A DNA stretch of 64,000 bases from TMED14 sp963925545 (GTDB lineage Bacteria; Bacteroidota; Bacteroidia; Flavobacteriales; Schleiferiaceae). Positions 52,022 through 60,234 of the stretch are shown here, piece after piece. A program made the position numbers and the translations under genes. The notes beneath the pieces were generated by a model. It saw only the letters and a program-made list of their open reading frames with translations, was not told the origin of the DNA and did no database searches. Every line of letters starts with the position of its first letter. Position 1 is the first letter of the stretch. The DNA lies in NCBI GenBank assembly GCA_963925545.1, contig CAWUSA010000017.1, forward strand, positions 3,893 through 67,892, written 5' to 3'.

Positions 52022-52777
52022 TTAGACTTTTAACCCCGCATTGTAGGTGATTCGATTACGAATGAATGCAGGTAACAGGTATTGTATGTAGTTGAATATA
52101 AGGCGATTGATAAATCCTGTCACGCGATTGGTTTGCGGATGGAACATGACGTGATAAACATCCTTCGCAACATCCATAGGTTGAAGGACACCGCGAATGC
52201 TAACTGACCGGTCTGCTAGGCCCATGTTTTCTCGAAAATTGGTCCTTACCGGAGGTGGTGCCATGCTTGAAAGCTTGATGATTGATTTAGATAAATGCAA
52301 CTCAGCGCGAAGGCTGGTGACAAATCCGGAAATAAAATGCTTTGTTCCGGCATAAGTGCTCATGCTTGGCGTTGCAGAAAATCCAGCAGTTGAGCCAAAA
52401 ACAATGACATGCAGGGGCAGCTTTTCGTCATGGGACAGGACGGCGCCTTTAACGATTTCATAAGTGCCCTTCACGTTGAGGTCAATCATAAGGAGCTCCT
52501 GTTCAATGGAAAGCTCGTTAAAACGACCCAAGGCCCCCATGCCAGCACAGTGTATGATGAAATCGGGCTTCTCTTGCTTGAGTGTTTCCATCCATAAATT
52601 CATGAATTCTGGACTTGTAATATTCATTAATATATGTCGATAATTCTTCTTTAATGATAATTGTGAATCACTCAATTTATAATCTAAACCTAATACCAAA
52701 TAGTCTTTGTCTATCAAGAGCTGACAGCATGCCTTGCCTATACCCTGGGAGCTTCCAGTTACTATAACTTTTTTCAT
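52022..52777 (-). CDS. SDR family oxidoreductase
   Basis: 251 residues: GSSQGIGKACCQLL nucleotide motif, CAGMGALGRF, GSTAGFSATPSM, and catalytic YAGTKHF (Y-x3-K). The C-terminal ~35 residues (FINRLIFNYIQYLLPAFIR) are hydrophobic and may associate with membrane, as in DltE-like or ketosphinganine-reductase-like SDRs. Substrate unknown. The upstream 243 bp are very AT-rich. It diverges from glyA. Confidence 0.87.
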   Translation of the reverse strand: MKKVIVTGSSQGIGKACCQLLIDKDYLVLGLDYKLSDSQLSLKKNYRHILMNITSPEFMNLWMETLKQEKPDFIIHCAGMGALGRFNELSIEQELLMIDLNVKGTYEIVKGAVLSHDEKLPLHVIVFGSTAGFSATPSMSTYAGTKHFISGFVTSLRAELHLSKSIIKLSSMAPPPVRTNFRENMGLADRSVSIRGVLQPMDVAKDVYHVMFHPQTNRVTGFINRLIFNYIQYLLPAFIRNRITYNAGLKV

Positions 52778-53020
52778 TATAACAGCTTAGATTAAATTAA
52801 TTGCAATAATTAACGAGTTATTACATCATGTGAAGATACGAATAAATATGCAATATAATATCAGTAATTAATTAACTATTTTTTTAACTAGTCAATTACA
52901 GCCTGCTGATTCAAAGGTTAAAAAGTTGATAAACTATTACCATAGATGAGGTTTTGTTTTTGACTGAACGTATTTTCGTTCCGATGAAGCGGCTGTTGCT
53001 TCACGCCATCACTTATTTGA
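52778..53020. promoter_or_regulatory. AT-rich divergent region between SDR and glyA
   Basis: 243 bp with several poly-A/T and TTAATTAA-like stretches. Near glyA, TATTTTCG (52971-52978) resembles the -7 consensus with one mismatch, which would give a ~40-base leader. I saw no riboswitch-like fold by eye. Confidence 0.4.
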
Positions 53021-54316
53021 ATGCAGACCATGTCTAGAGATAACACCCTATTTTCTTTAATTGAAGATGAACGACAACGCCAGGTTCAAGGTTTGGAGCT
53101 GATTGCTTCAGAAAACTTCACCAGCCCTGATGTGATGGAAGCTGTTGGCTCAGTGCTGACTAACAAGTATGCTGAAGGCTATCCCGGCAGACGCTACTAT
53201 GGTGGCTGTGAAATTGTTGACAAGGTGGAGGACCTGGCTCGCGCAAGAGCAGCTGAATTGTTCAATGCAGCTTATGTTAACGTACAGCCTCACAGTGGGT
53301 CTCAAGCCAATGCAGCCGTCTACTTGGCCTGCTTGAAGCCGGGAGACAAGATCATGGGCTTTGATTTGTCTCATGGCGGTCACCTGACTCATGGTTCCCC
53401 TGTTAGCTTTTCTGGCAAGACCTACCAAACCTGTTTTTATGGACTTGAGGAGTCAACTGGCCAGTTTGATTACGATGTCATCATGGACATTGCTCAACGG
53501 GAAAAGCCTGACTTGATCATCTGTGGTGCTTCTGCGTACTCTCGTGACATGGATTACAAGGCGTTTCGTGCCATTGCAGATGCTGTTGGCGCCTTGTTGT
53601 TGGCTGACATTAGTCACCCTGCAGGGTTGATTGCCAGGGGCTTGATGAACGACCCCATGCCGCATTGTCATATCGTGACAACAACGACTCACAAAACGTT
53701 AAGAGGCCCTCGTGGAGGGATGATCATGATGGGGGAAGACTTTGAGAATCCTTTTGGCTTGAAGAGTCCCAAAGGGGAGACTCGAATGATGTCTCACTTG
53801 TTGAATATGGCTGTCTTTCCTGGCATTCAGGGCGGACCATTGGAGCATGTAATTGCTGGCAAGGCAATTGCTTTTGGTGAGGCCTTGAGTGATGATTATT
53901 TCCATTACATGCTTCAGGTGCAAAAGAATGCAAAGGTCATGTCTGATGAACTGATCAAGCGTGGTTACCATATAGTGTCAGGCGGCACAGACAATCACAT
54001 GGTGCTTGTGGATCTGCGGAACAAGGGGATCACGGGCAAGGCTGCAGAAAAAGCCTTAGTTATTGCGGACATCACAGTCAACAAAAACATGGTGCCTTTT
54101 GACGATAAATCGCCCTTTGTAACCAGCGGTATTCGTTTAGGAAGCCCGGCACTGACAACCCGTGGATTGAAAGAAGAGGACATGGTAAAGGTGGTTGATC
54201 TCATTGACCGTGCATTGATGCAGATAGAGGATGAATCAGCCCTTCAGAGCATTGGCAAGGAAGTGCAGGCCATGATGTCTCATCGACCGCTGTTCATGAG
54301 CAAGCCCTCATCTTGA
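53021..54316 (+). CDS. glyA: Serine hydroxymethyltransferase
   Basis: 431 residues. LIASENFTSPDVMEAVGSVLTNKYAEGYPGRR is split over the substrate site, and HGGHLTHG and THKTLRGPRGGMI contain the PLP lysine. It interconverts serine and glycine, feeding methylene-THF to FolD. The ATG at 53021 is used; the ATG at 53030 is equally possible. The 3' end overlaps a small minus-strand frame. Confidence 0.96.
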   Translation: MQTMSRDNTLFSLIEDERQRQVQGLELIASENFTSPDVMEAVGSVLTNKYAEGYPGRRYYGGCEIVDKVEDLARARAAELFNAAYVNVQPHSGSQANAAVYLACLKPGDKIMGFDLSHGGHLTHGSPVSFSGKTYQTCFYGLEESTGQFDYDVIMDIAQREKPDLIICGASAYSRDMDYKAFRAIADAVGALLLADISHPAGLIARGLMNDPMPHCHIVTTTTHKTLRGPRGGMIMMGEDFENPFGLKSPKGETRMMSHLLNMAVFPGIQGGPLEHVIAGKAIAFGEALSDDYFHYMLQVQKNAKVMSDELIKRGYHIVSGGTDNHMVLVDLRNKGITGKAAEKALVIADITVNKNMVPFDDKSPFVTSGIRLGSPALTTRGLKEEDMVKVVDLIDRALMQIEDESALQSIGKEVQAMMSHRPLFMSKPSS

Positions 54317-54568
54317 CTCCATTGACGTCAGATGCTTGAATCGCTTGTACAATACAGCAAAAGCAAGACCGTGGAGGTTGGCGTAGCGCTCATCGGTAGA
54401 CGTCGATATATCGTTCACCCAATGAATTTGTGGACCAGTCAAAATGGCCATATCCCTGAGCCCAGCCTCTCGCTTCATGGACAGGTGGTCAACGCCTTTC
54501 AAGGTGGCTACGTCGGCAGATTTCATGGTTGCAAGATAGCTTTTGCTGGCAATAGATTGAATCATCAA
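54308..54568 (-). CDS. Possible small protein of unknown function
   Basis: An 86-residue frame (MMIQSIASKSYLATMKSADV start, KRFKHLTSMESR end) that occupies the gap between glyA and arsC on the opposite strand. A plus-strand frame of 81 residues covers the same bases and neither is recognisable; the minus frame looks somewhat more protein-like. It may be a non-coding spacer holding the arsC promoter. Confidence 0.25.
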   Translation of the reverse strand: MMIQSIASKSYLATMKSADVATLKGVDHLSMKREAGLRDMAILTGPQIHWVNDISTSTDERYANLHGLAFAVLYKRFKHLTSMESR

Positions 54569-54573
54569 TTGGT

Positions 54574-54993
54574 ATGAAGAATTGGCTTTTTCTATGCACA
54601 GGCAATAGCTGCAGAAGCCAAATGGCCGAGGCGTGGCTTAGGTCTTTGTCTGGATCTCAAGTTGTCGTAGAGAGCGCTGGCATAGAGGCTCACGGCCTGA
54701 ACCCCTATGCTGTCAAGGTGATGGAGGAGGTGGGGATTGACATGTCGGGTCATCGGTCCACAGTGATTGACCAGGTAGACTTGTCGTCACTGGATGTGTT
54801 GGTGACGGTTTGTGATCATGCAAAAGCATCCTGCCCTATGGTTGTGACAGAGGCTCTTCGTTTACACCACAGCTTCACTGATCCTGCGTCTGCAAGTGGT
54901 TCAGAGGTGAGTGTGCTTATTGAGTTTAGGGCTGTGCGTGATGACATCAAGGCCTATTGTCAGACCTTGGTTGACACCTACCAACTCTCATGA
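54574..54993 (+). CDS. arsC: Thioredoxin-coupled arsenate reductase ArsC
   Basis: 139 residues, LMW-phosphatase fold. CTGNSCRSQMAEAW P-loop with catalytic Cys, then HGLNPYAVKVMEEVGIDMSGH and VTVCDHAKASCP, where two Cys are seven residues apart, the redox pair that relays electrons to thioredoxin in S. aureus-type ArsC. FTDPASASG supplies the acid Asp. Overlaps the aquaporin gene by four bases, supporting an arsenic role rather than protein dephosphorylation. Confidence 0.9.
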   Translation: MKNWLFLCTGNSCRSQMAEAWLRSLSGSQVVVESAGIEAHGLNPYAVKVMEEVGIDMSGHRSTVIDQVDLSSLDVLVTVCDHAKASCPMVVTEALRLHHSFTDPASASGSEVSVLIEFRAVRDDIKAYCQTLVDTYQLS

Positions 54994-55718
54994 GATCATC
55001 CTATTTGATTGAAGCTTTAGGCACCTTTGTCTTGGTCTTGATTGGCTGTGGCACGGTGACCATGGCAGTGTTGTTTGATTCCTACACAAGCTTGTTTCAA
55101 GTAGCTGCCATGTGGGGAATGGGTGTGACATTGGCCATTGAAATCAGCAAGACCCGATCTGATGCACACCTGAACCCAGCGGTCAGTCTTGCCATGGTGA
55201 TATTGAACAAGTACCCGATCAAGCAATTGCTGCCTTTAATGCTCAGTCAGTTGATGGGGGCTGTGCTCGCTGGCATTTGCTTGTTTCTGATGATGCGTGG
55301 CCATGCATCTTACCAAGAGCCATCGCTGATGTTTGGAGAGTTTTTCCCAAACCCAAGCTACGCTGACCATGTTCAGATCGACTGGATTGGAGCCCTGCTA
55401 GCTGAAGCCATGGGGACCTTTGCCTTGGTGATGGCTATTCTGTGGATCACCAGAGGCGGAGGGAAGCTGTCTTTGTCGCAATCCATGTTAATTGGTCTAG
55501 CTGTCAGTTCAATCATCATGGTGTTGGCACCCTACACGCAGGCAGGCATCAATCCAGCAAGGGACCTTGGCCCGAGGCTCGTTGCATACATAGCTGGCTG
55601 GCACGAGATGGCCCTGGCTGGATCGTCCTGGTGGCAATCTATTGCCGTTTATGTCGCTGGGCCCCTTCTTGGTGCCGCAGTAGCTGCTAAGCTTGCTCAG
55701 CGTTTGAGGTTCGCCTGA
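54990..55718 (+). CDS. Aquaporin/glycerol-facilitator (MIP) channel
   Basis: 242 residues, six membrane helices with two NPA motifs: HLNPAVSLAM and GINPARDLGPRL. MIP channels pass water, glycerol or arsenite. The ATGA coupling to arsC suggests that it exports arsenite produced by ArsC, as in Sinorhizobium aqpS-arsC, since no arsB/acr3 is present in the window. AqpZ-like water channel is the alternative. Confidence 0.9.
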   Translation: MRSSYLIEALGTFVLVLIGCGTVTMAVLFDSYTSLFQVAAMWGMGVTLAIEISKTRSDAHLNPAVSLAMVILNKYPIKQLLPLMLSQLMGAVLAGICLFLMMRGHASYQEPSLMFGEFFPNPSYADHVQIDWIGALLAEAMGTFALVMAILWITRGGGKLSLSQSMLIGLAVSSIIMVLAPYTQAGINPARDLGPRLVAYIAGWHEMALAGSSWWQSIAVYVAGPLLGAAVAAKLAQRLRFA

Positions 55719-55727
55719 TTTGAAAGC

Positions 55728-55735
55728 TATCTTTG
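55728..55735 (+). promoter_or_regulatory. TAnnTTTG -7 motif for rluF
   Basis: TATCTTTG is an exact match, ending four bases before the rluF ATG at 55740. Transcription would begin at or next to the start codon, so the mRNA may be leaderless. Confidence 0.5.
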
Positions 55736-55739
55736 TCTC

Positions 55740-56642
55740 ATGAGTCAGTGGTCACCAAGCATACGATTGAATAAGTGCATCAGCGACAGCGGTTTCTGTA
55801 GCCGAAGAAAGGCAGATGAGTACATCCAAAAAGGCATGGTAAAAATCAATGGCCGCAAGGCAAAGATTGGCGACATGGTGAAAGCTGGACAAACGGTACT
55901 CGTTAGCGGTTTTGAAATCATTGCTCAGGGACCCGTGCTGCCCGTTTTCATCATGCTGAATAAACCGGCAGGCATCACAAGCACAACGGAGACATCTGTG
56001 AAGGGAAACATGGTAGACTATGTGAACCATCCTCAACGGATTTTCCCTATTGGTCGCCTTGATAAGGATTCACAAGGCTTGATTTTCCTAACCAATGATG
56101 GTGATGCCGTGAATAAAATACTTCGTTCAGGTAACAAGCATGAGAAGGAGTATATAGTGACTGTTGATAAAGCTTTAACCGATGAGGCCATCAAGACTAT
56201 GTCTCAAGGTGTGCCAATGCTTGGCACACATACCAAAAAGTGCCTCATCGTCAAGGAAGGCCCCATGGTCTTCCGCATCACCTTAATTCAGGGGCTGAAC
56301 CGGCAAATCCGACGCATGTGTGAGTTTGTTGGCTACCAGGTGAGGACCTTGGAGCGGGTTCGCATCATGCATGTCGCCCTAGGCAACTTGCCTGTTGGTG
56401 ACTGGCGTGAACTCAGTGAGAAGGAAATGTCTGGCATAACTAAGGCAATGGAGGATTCGTCATCAGAGGTTATGGCCAAACAAGGGACGAAAAAAACACC
56501 CAAAACACCATCCAGATCAACAACGAAGCAAAGCAATGCTTCGCCATCAAGGTCTCGGCCTAAAACTCATGTTAGACCCGCTGACGCAAAGCGTCGTGGG
56601 AAGCCTGTTGCAAAGGGGAGGGGGCGGTCCAAAAGAAGGTAG
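55740..56642 (+). CDS. rluF: 23S rRNA pseudouridine synthase RluF-like, basic tail
   Basis: 300 residues. S4 domain (RLNKCISDSGFCSRRKADEYI), then catalytic domain with GRLDKDSQGLIFLTNDGD (catalytic Asp in RLDKDS), and QGLNRQIRRMCEFVGYQV. RluF modifies U2604 (and U2605) of 23S rRNA. The last ~65 residues are a low-complexity Lys/Arg/Ser/Thr/Pro tail (ends AKGRGRSKRR), longer than in E. coli, perhaps for RNA contact. Confidence 0.93.
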   Translation: MSQWSPSIRLNKCISDSGFCSRRKADEYIQKGMVKINGRKAKIGDMVKAGQTVLVSGFEIIAQGPVLPVFIMLNKPAGITSTTETSVKGNMVDYVNHPQRIFPIGRLDKDSQGLIFLTNDGDAVNKILRSGNKHEKEYIVTVDKALTDEAIKTMSQGVPMLGTHTKKCLIVKEGPMVFRITLIQGLNRQIRRMCEFVGYQVRTLERVRIMHVALGNLPVGDWRELSEKEMSGITKAMEDSSSEVMAKQGTKKTPKTPSRSTTKQSNASPSRSRPKTHVRPADAKRRGKPVAKGRGRSKRR

Positions 56643-56744
56643 CGGAACAGGTATTATAAAAACGGAAAAACGAATAAAATTTACCTATCTTCATACTGAT
56701 ACATTAGAGCTAGAAAACATTAATAACATTTAAAAATCACTGTT

Positions 56745-56840
56745 GTGGGAAAAGGTAAAGACGCAAAGAAGAGCGTTAAAAAAGTTGCAGCTAAAACGCC
56801 AAAGGAGAAAAAAGCAGCAAAGCGATTGAAGAACGCTTAA
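56745..56840 (+). CDS. Very small lysine-rich protein
   Basis: A 31-residue frame with GTG start, beginning MGKGKDAKKSVKKVAAKTPK and rich in Lys and Ala. The run of Lys codons in one frame and the AAG/AAA mix argue against chance. It has the feel of small basic nucleic-acid or ribosome-associated proteins. It lies about 100 bp downstream of rluF. Confidence 0.5.
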   Translation: MGKGKDAKKSVKKVAAKTPKEKKAAKRLKNA

Positions 56841-56860
56841 CGTTTCAACATAACGTTGAA

Positions 56861-57226
56861 CTAATAGGTATTTACTGAAAGCATAACTAGGGTGCAGGCA
56901 TCTACGACTTCGACACCTTCATCTGCTAATTGCTTCATGAATTCAGGGTTAATCGTTCCAGGATTGAAAATAACCCGGCTTGGTTTTAAATCTAGTATGT
57001 AATTGTAATACTGTGGTTGATTTTTTGGCCCTAAATATAACGTAACAGTTTCAATTCCAGAGGTTTTATCTTCTGTGGAAAGTATTTCAATACCCCCTAC
57101 TTTACCCTTCTTTATTCCAACAGGAACCACCTCGTGCCCGTGCTTTAGCAATTTCAAAACTGCCATATTTGAATACCTTGACGGATTTGTAGATGCCCCT
57201 AGTACTAGCGTTTTTTTTGCGTCCAT
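56861..57226 (-). CDS. CoA-binding domain protein
   Basis: About 121 residues. KTLVLGASTNPSRYSNMA opening and IFNPGTINPEFMKQLADEGVEVVDACTLVML match the YccU-like CoA-binding (Rossmann) family. The start at 57226 is used; an upstream extension is hydrophobic and unconserved-looking and would overlap the VF530-like gene. Function unknown. Confidence 0.82.
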   Translation of the reverse strand: MDAKKTLVLGASTNPSRYSNMAVLKLLKHGHEVVPVGIKKGKVGGIEILSTEDKTSGIETVTLYLGPKNQPQYYNYILDLKPSRVIFNPGTINPEFMKQLADEGVEVVDACTLVMLSVNTY

Positions 57227-57278
57227 TTGATGAATTTCCTTGATTGAATATACGTGCTTAAGTAAACAAAAAAAAGTT

Positions 57279-57530
57279 CTAATCAGAATTATCCTTTTCC
57301 AGATGTGCAATTCCGCTTGGAAAAGTGCGTAAGAAAAGTTGTTCTACTTTATCTCTGGCCCATGGGGTTCTTCGCAGAAACTTAAGGCTTGATTTCACAG
57401 AAGGTTCAAAAATAAAGCAACGCACTGGAATACGAGCCCCAAGTTCGTCCCATCCGAAGTGTGCTTCCAGCTCCTGTACTATTTGCAGGAGCTTAACCCC
57501 GTGTAAAGGATTGTTTGGTTGTGCGGTCAT
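57279..57530 (-). CDS. VF530/DUF2132 family small protein
   Basis: 83 residues. NNPLHGVKLLQIVQELEAHFGWDELG and SVKSSLKFLRRTPWAR are the two conserved blocks of DUF2132 (VF530), a family with a proposed DNA-binding fold. Its start overlaps the rlmF stop by four bases, so the pair is cotranscribed. Confidence 0.85.
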   Translation of the reverse strand: MTAQPNNPLHGVKLLQIVQELEAHFGWDELGARIPVRCFIFEPSVKSSLKFLRRTPWARDKVEQLFLRTFPSGIAHLEKDNSD

Positions 57531-58390
57531 TTTACAGGGGTTTTAAATGTCCATGCGATGAACCGAGATCGCTTATTCCCCTGCGCCATTTCCACGACGC
57601 GGATTTCTGTGGGATCTGATTTCTTAATGCAGCGCTTTAAAGTTTTTAGATGTTCAGTATTAGAAACCAGACAGGTGAACCACCCGACCTGCATTTTAAA
57701 ACGGGCACTCTCTAATGCCATTGTTTTAATAAAAGCTACTTCACCTCCTTTACACCATAGTTCATGTGCATTGCCACCAAAATTATTGGCAAGTGTTTTA
57801 CTGTTGTGTAGATTCATGTTTTTACGAATAGTCTGTTTCTCTGCGTCTAATTGTGTTTTGTAGAAGGGTGGGTTGCAGATGACTAAATCAAAGTAGTCGT
57901 CTTTCTCTATAATACGCTCTAAGACTTTACTTTTTAACGATTGACATCTAAGGGTTGTGGTCTTTAATGTTGGATTAAGTAGCAAAAGCCTTTCTGCGAA
58001 ATCAAGCGACTCTTCATCCACGTCACTTGCTGTACAGTTCCAGCCAAACGCAGCAGTTGCTAGTAGAGGGTATATCAAGGATGCCCCTGTCCCTATATCC
58101 AGCATTGTTATGTTACGAGTTATATGGTCCCCTAAAAGCTCTTTCGCGTGAATCAGGTAATCTAGCCTTCCAGGAACAGCAGGGCATAGGTGACCGGCCT
58201 TGAGTTCCCAATTAATGCCAAATGTTCTCTTAAGTAAGGCCGTGTTTAGAGCAATTACAGCCTCTGGGCTGCTGAAATCTATAGTTTTTCGCTCAGATTT
58301 TCCAGGCATAACGTAAGCTGAAAGCCTAGGATAGGATTCTGTAAGCCTATTGAAATTGTAATTCTTATTGAAGGGATTGTCTGGATGCAA
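57527..58390 (-). CDS. rlmF: 23S rRNA m6A1618 methyltransferase RlmF
   Basis: 287 residues. HPDNPFNKNYNF opening, CPAVPGRLDYL, DIGTGASLIYPLL SAM motif, LVICNPPFYKTQLDA catalytic NPPF, ELWCKGGEVAFIK and AQGNKRSRFIAWTF ending are all RlmF features. The start used is TTG (58388-58390). The frame stays open for 16 more codons upstream without ATG, GTG or TTG, so initiation is uncertain. Methylates A1618 of 23S rRNA. Confidence 0.92.
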   Translation of the reverse strand: MHPDNPFNKNYNFNRLTESYPRLSAYVMPGKSERKTIDFSSPEAVIALNTALLKRTFGINWELKAGHLCPAVPGRLDYLIHAKELLGDHITRNITMLDIGTGASLIYPLLATAAFGWNCTASDVDEESLDFAERLLLLNPTLKTTTLRCQSLKSKVLERIIEKDDYFDLVICNPPFYKTQLDAEKQTIRKNMNLHNSKTLANNFGGNAHELWCKGGEVAFIKTMALESARFKMQVGWFTCLVSNTEHLKTLKRCIKKSDPTEIRVVEMAQGNKRSRFIAWTFKTPVK

Positions 58391-58519
58391 CTTGTTTTCT
58401 TTTTCGAGTTCGAAGATAAGCTCTGCAGCTATATAGTGTCAGGCCTCAGTGGTATTAATGACAGAGGGTGCCACTTAATGGAATAGACCAGAGCTTGCCT
58501 AAGTGTCATATTTTACTCA

Positions 58520-59083
58520 TTACTTTGCTGTAGGGCTCTTTCTTTTTCGCACGAAATAATTTTGCACAACCTCCTCCAAATATATATTGGTGTCGACACA
58601 TTCGAATTTCAGTTTTTTAGACAAATCAGCAAATAGCCGAACACCTCCTCCCAATAAATGAGGAATAATTGTAATGGTTATTTCATCAATTAAATCCTCT
58701 TTTAAGAAGCTCTGGATTGTTCTTCCTCCATCAATGTATAATCGGTGGAATCCTTTTTTATGAATGCTTTCTAGAATGTCCTTCAAAGGACCGTTTAGGA
58801 GAAATGCTTTGTCTTGGTATCCTTCAGGAATACTTTCCATGCTTTTGCTTAGAACAAAAACAGGCTTTTGGTAAGGCCAGTCTATATCAAATCCGCAGAC
58901 CGTTTCAAATGTTATCCGCCCCATCACCAGTGCATCAATTTGAGAGTCAAACAGATCATAGCCCATGTCAATGTTGCCAGGGTTTGGGATTGAGTGTAAC
59001 CAATCTATTTTCCCCTGCTTGTCTGCGATGTACCCATCTAAACTTGTTGCGACAAATACTTTGTTTTTCTTTTCTAATGTCAT
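58520..59083 (-). CDS. DHFR/RibD C-terminal family reductase
   Basis: About 187 residues from ATG at 59083; a TTG at 59104 is an alternative. NKVFVATSLDGYIADKQGKIDWL, VMGRITFETV and RLYIDGGRTIQSFL are the signatures of the dihydrofolate-reductase-like superfamily. Substrate is unknown; canonical folA is not implied. Flanked by rlmF and the HMA-MauE protein, all minus-strand. Confidence 0.87.
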   Translation of the reverse strand: MTLEKKNKVFVATSLDGYIADKQGKIDWLHSIPNPGNIDMGYDLFDSQIDALVMGRITFETVCGFDIDWPYQKPVFVLSKSMESIPEGYQDKAFLLNGPLKDILESIHKKGFHRLYIDGGRTIQSFLKEDLIDEITITIIPHLLGGGVRLFADLSKKLKFECVDTNIYLEEVVQNYFVRKRKSPTAK

Positions 59084-59149
59084 CGTTTCATTAATTAATG
59101 CCAACAGCTATGCATGGGGTCTAAATGAATAAAATCTAGTTGTCGTGAT

Positions 59150-59881
59150 TTAATTCAGCAACATCAGTACTGCCATTGCAATCATGACAGTATTCTCTAT
59201 AAGTGTTGCTTCTGTCATTGGGAGCTTTAAAGCTGTTCCTAAACAAGCGCAACGAATTGATTTTTTATCTAATAGTGTCTTAGTGACACCAATGGTTGTA
59301 ATCCCTAAAACAACAAGTGTGCTTATTAAAGCGACGTCTACTTCAAATCGCATCAAGAACATTAACCCTAAAGCTGTTTCTATGAAAGGGTAAGCCCATC
59401 CATAAATAGGCAGGCGTTTTGCCAATGGGTCGTACATCCTGAAAGAATCTGGGAACCCTTTCAAATCGAGCATCTTAAAGAAGCCAAACACAATATAAAA
59501 TAGCCCCATGAAGTCAAGCATGAATTCGCTCCAAGACCAGTCTTTGTAATGGAGCAATGCACTTGCTGCAGTAAGGTAAAAGATGATCAGCAATAGGGGT
59601 TTTAATTGCTCTAGTTTCGTTTTATCTTCAGCCATAGGCGTTGTTAATGTGTCAGCAGAGGTAAACACATTTTCCTTATTCTTTTCTGTCAATTGGTATT
59701 TTCCTGGCAAGGCTTTTTGAAGCACACCAATTGCAATAGGTTTATCCATCGTGATTTCAACTTCACCTTTTTCAAGATTGGCAGAAACATTGGTGATGTG
59801 CTCCAAGTCGTTTAAGTATTTCTCTACCGAAGCCTTGCAGTTGTTGCAAGTCATCCCCTCAAGCTTGTGCGTATGTTTCAT
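59150..59881 (-). CDS. HMA domain fused to MauE/DoxX-like membrane domain
   Basis: 243 residues. N-terminal ~65-residue heavy-metal-associated domain with MTCNNC (M-x-C-x2-C), a linker, then four hydrophobic helices (LLLIIFYLTAASALLHY, LDFMGLFYIVFGFFKML, FIETALGLMFLMRF, VALISTLVVLGITTIGV) and a Cys pair RCACLG before a final helix. This matches flavobacterial HMA-MauE proteins. Metal transfer or redox coupling is suspected; the metal is unknown. Confidence 0.85.
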   Translation of the reverse strand: MKHTHKLEGMTCNNCKASVEKYLNDLEHITNVSANLEKGEVEITMDKPIAIGVLQKALPGKYQLTEKNKENVFTSADTLTTPMAEDKTKLEQLKPLLLIIFYLTAASALLHYKDWSWSEFMLDFMGLFYIVFGFFKMLDLKGFPDSFRMYDPLAKRLPIYGWAYPFIETALGLMFLMRFEVDVALISTLVVLGITTIGVTKTLLDKKSIRCACLGTALKLPMTEATLIENTVMIAMAVLMLLN

Positions 59882-60046
59882 TGTTGCTGTGTAAAGAGTT
59901 AATAACAGTCGTTGTTGGATTGTTGCTCTGTTATGATTCGGGACTTGTGTCAGGAATCCTTCACGACCGAAATTACAAAATTAGCTTTCAAGCTGGCTCG
60001 TCATAGTGGGACATCTGACGGATACCCAAGTGAGTCACAAATTCCG

Positions 60047-60054
60047 TAATCTTG
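60047..60054 (+). promoter_or_regulatory. TAnnTTTG-like motif upstream of the small basic gene
   Basis: TAATCTTG matches the -7 consensus with one mismatch, 34 bases before the ATG at 60088. The same surrounding sequence is partly repeated near 63,2xx. Confidence 0.35.
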
Positions 60055-60087
60055 CACTTAAGTCAAACAAGACTCACTAAGGATATT

Positions 60088-60234
60088 ATGTCAGATAAGC
60101 CAGGACCAGCCTTTCACGAGAAAAAAGAGAAGAACAAGAAAATGTTCAACATAGGCGGTGGTGAAAAAATAAAGATGAACAGGGCGAAAAAACACAAAAA
60201 GCCACTAACTAGAGGGCCTAGGAGAAAGAAGTAA
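60088..60234 (+). CDS. Small basic protein
   Basis: 48 residues: MSDKPGPAFHEKKEKNKKMF, then NIGGGEKIKMNRAKK and a basic end PLTRGPRRKK. Extremely Lys/Arg-rich. An upstream TTG or ATG-containing extension (60052) looks non-coding. Unknown; possibly nucleic-acid-associated. Confidence 0.5.
   Translation: MSDKPGPAFHEKKEKNKKMFNIGGGEKIKMNRAKKHKKPLTRGPRRKK

Noticed and set aside
54332..54577. Plus-strand 81-residue frame between glyA and arsC
   Set aside because: Unrecognisable, overlaps arsC start and competes with the minus-strand frame; no support as a gene.
58418..58496. Imperfect inverted repeat as an integron attC site
   Set aside because: AAGCTCT/AGAGCTT and AGTGG/CCACT pair, but the RYYYAAC and GTTRRRY core sites are missing.
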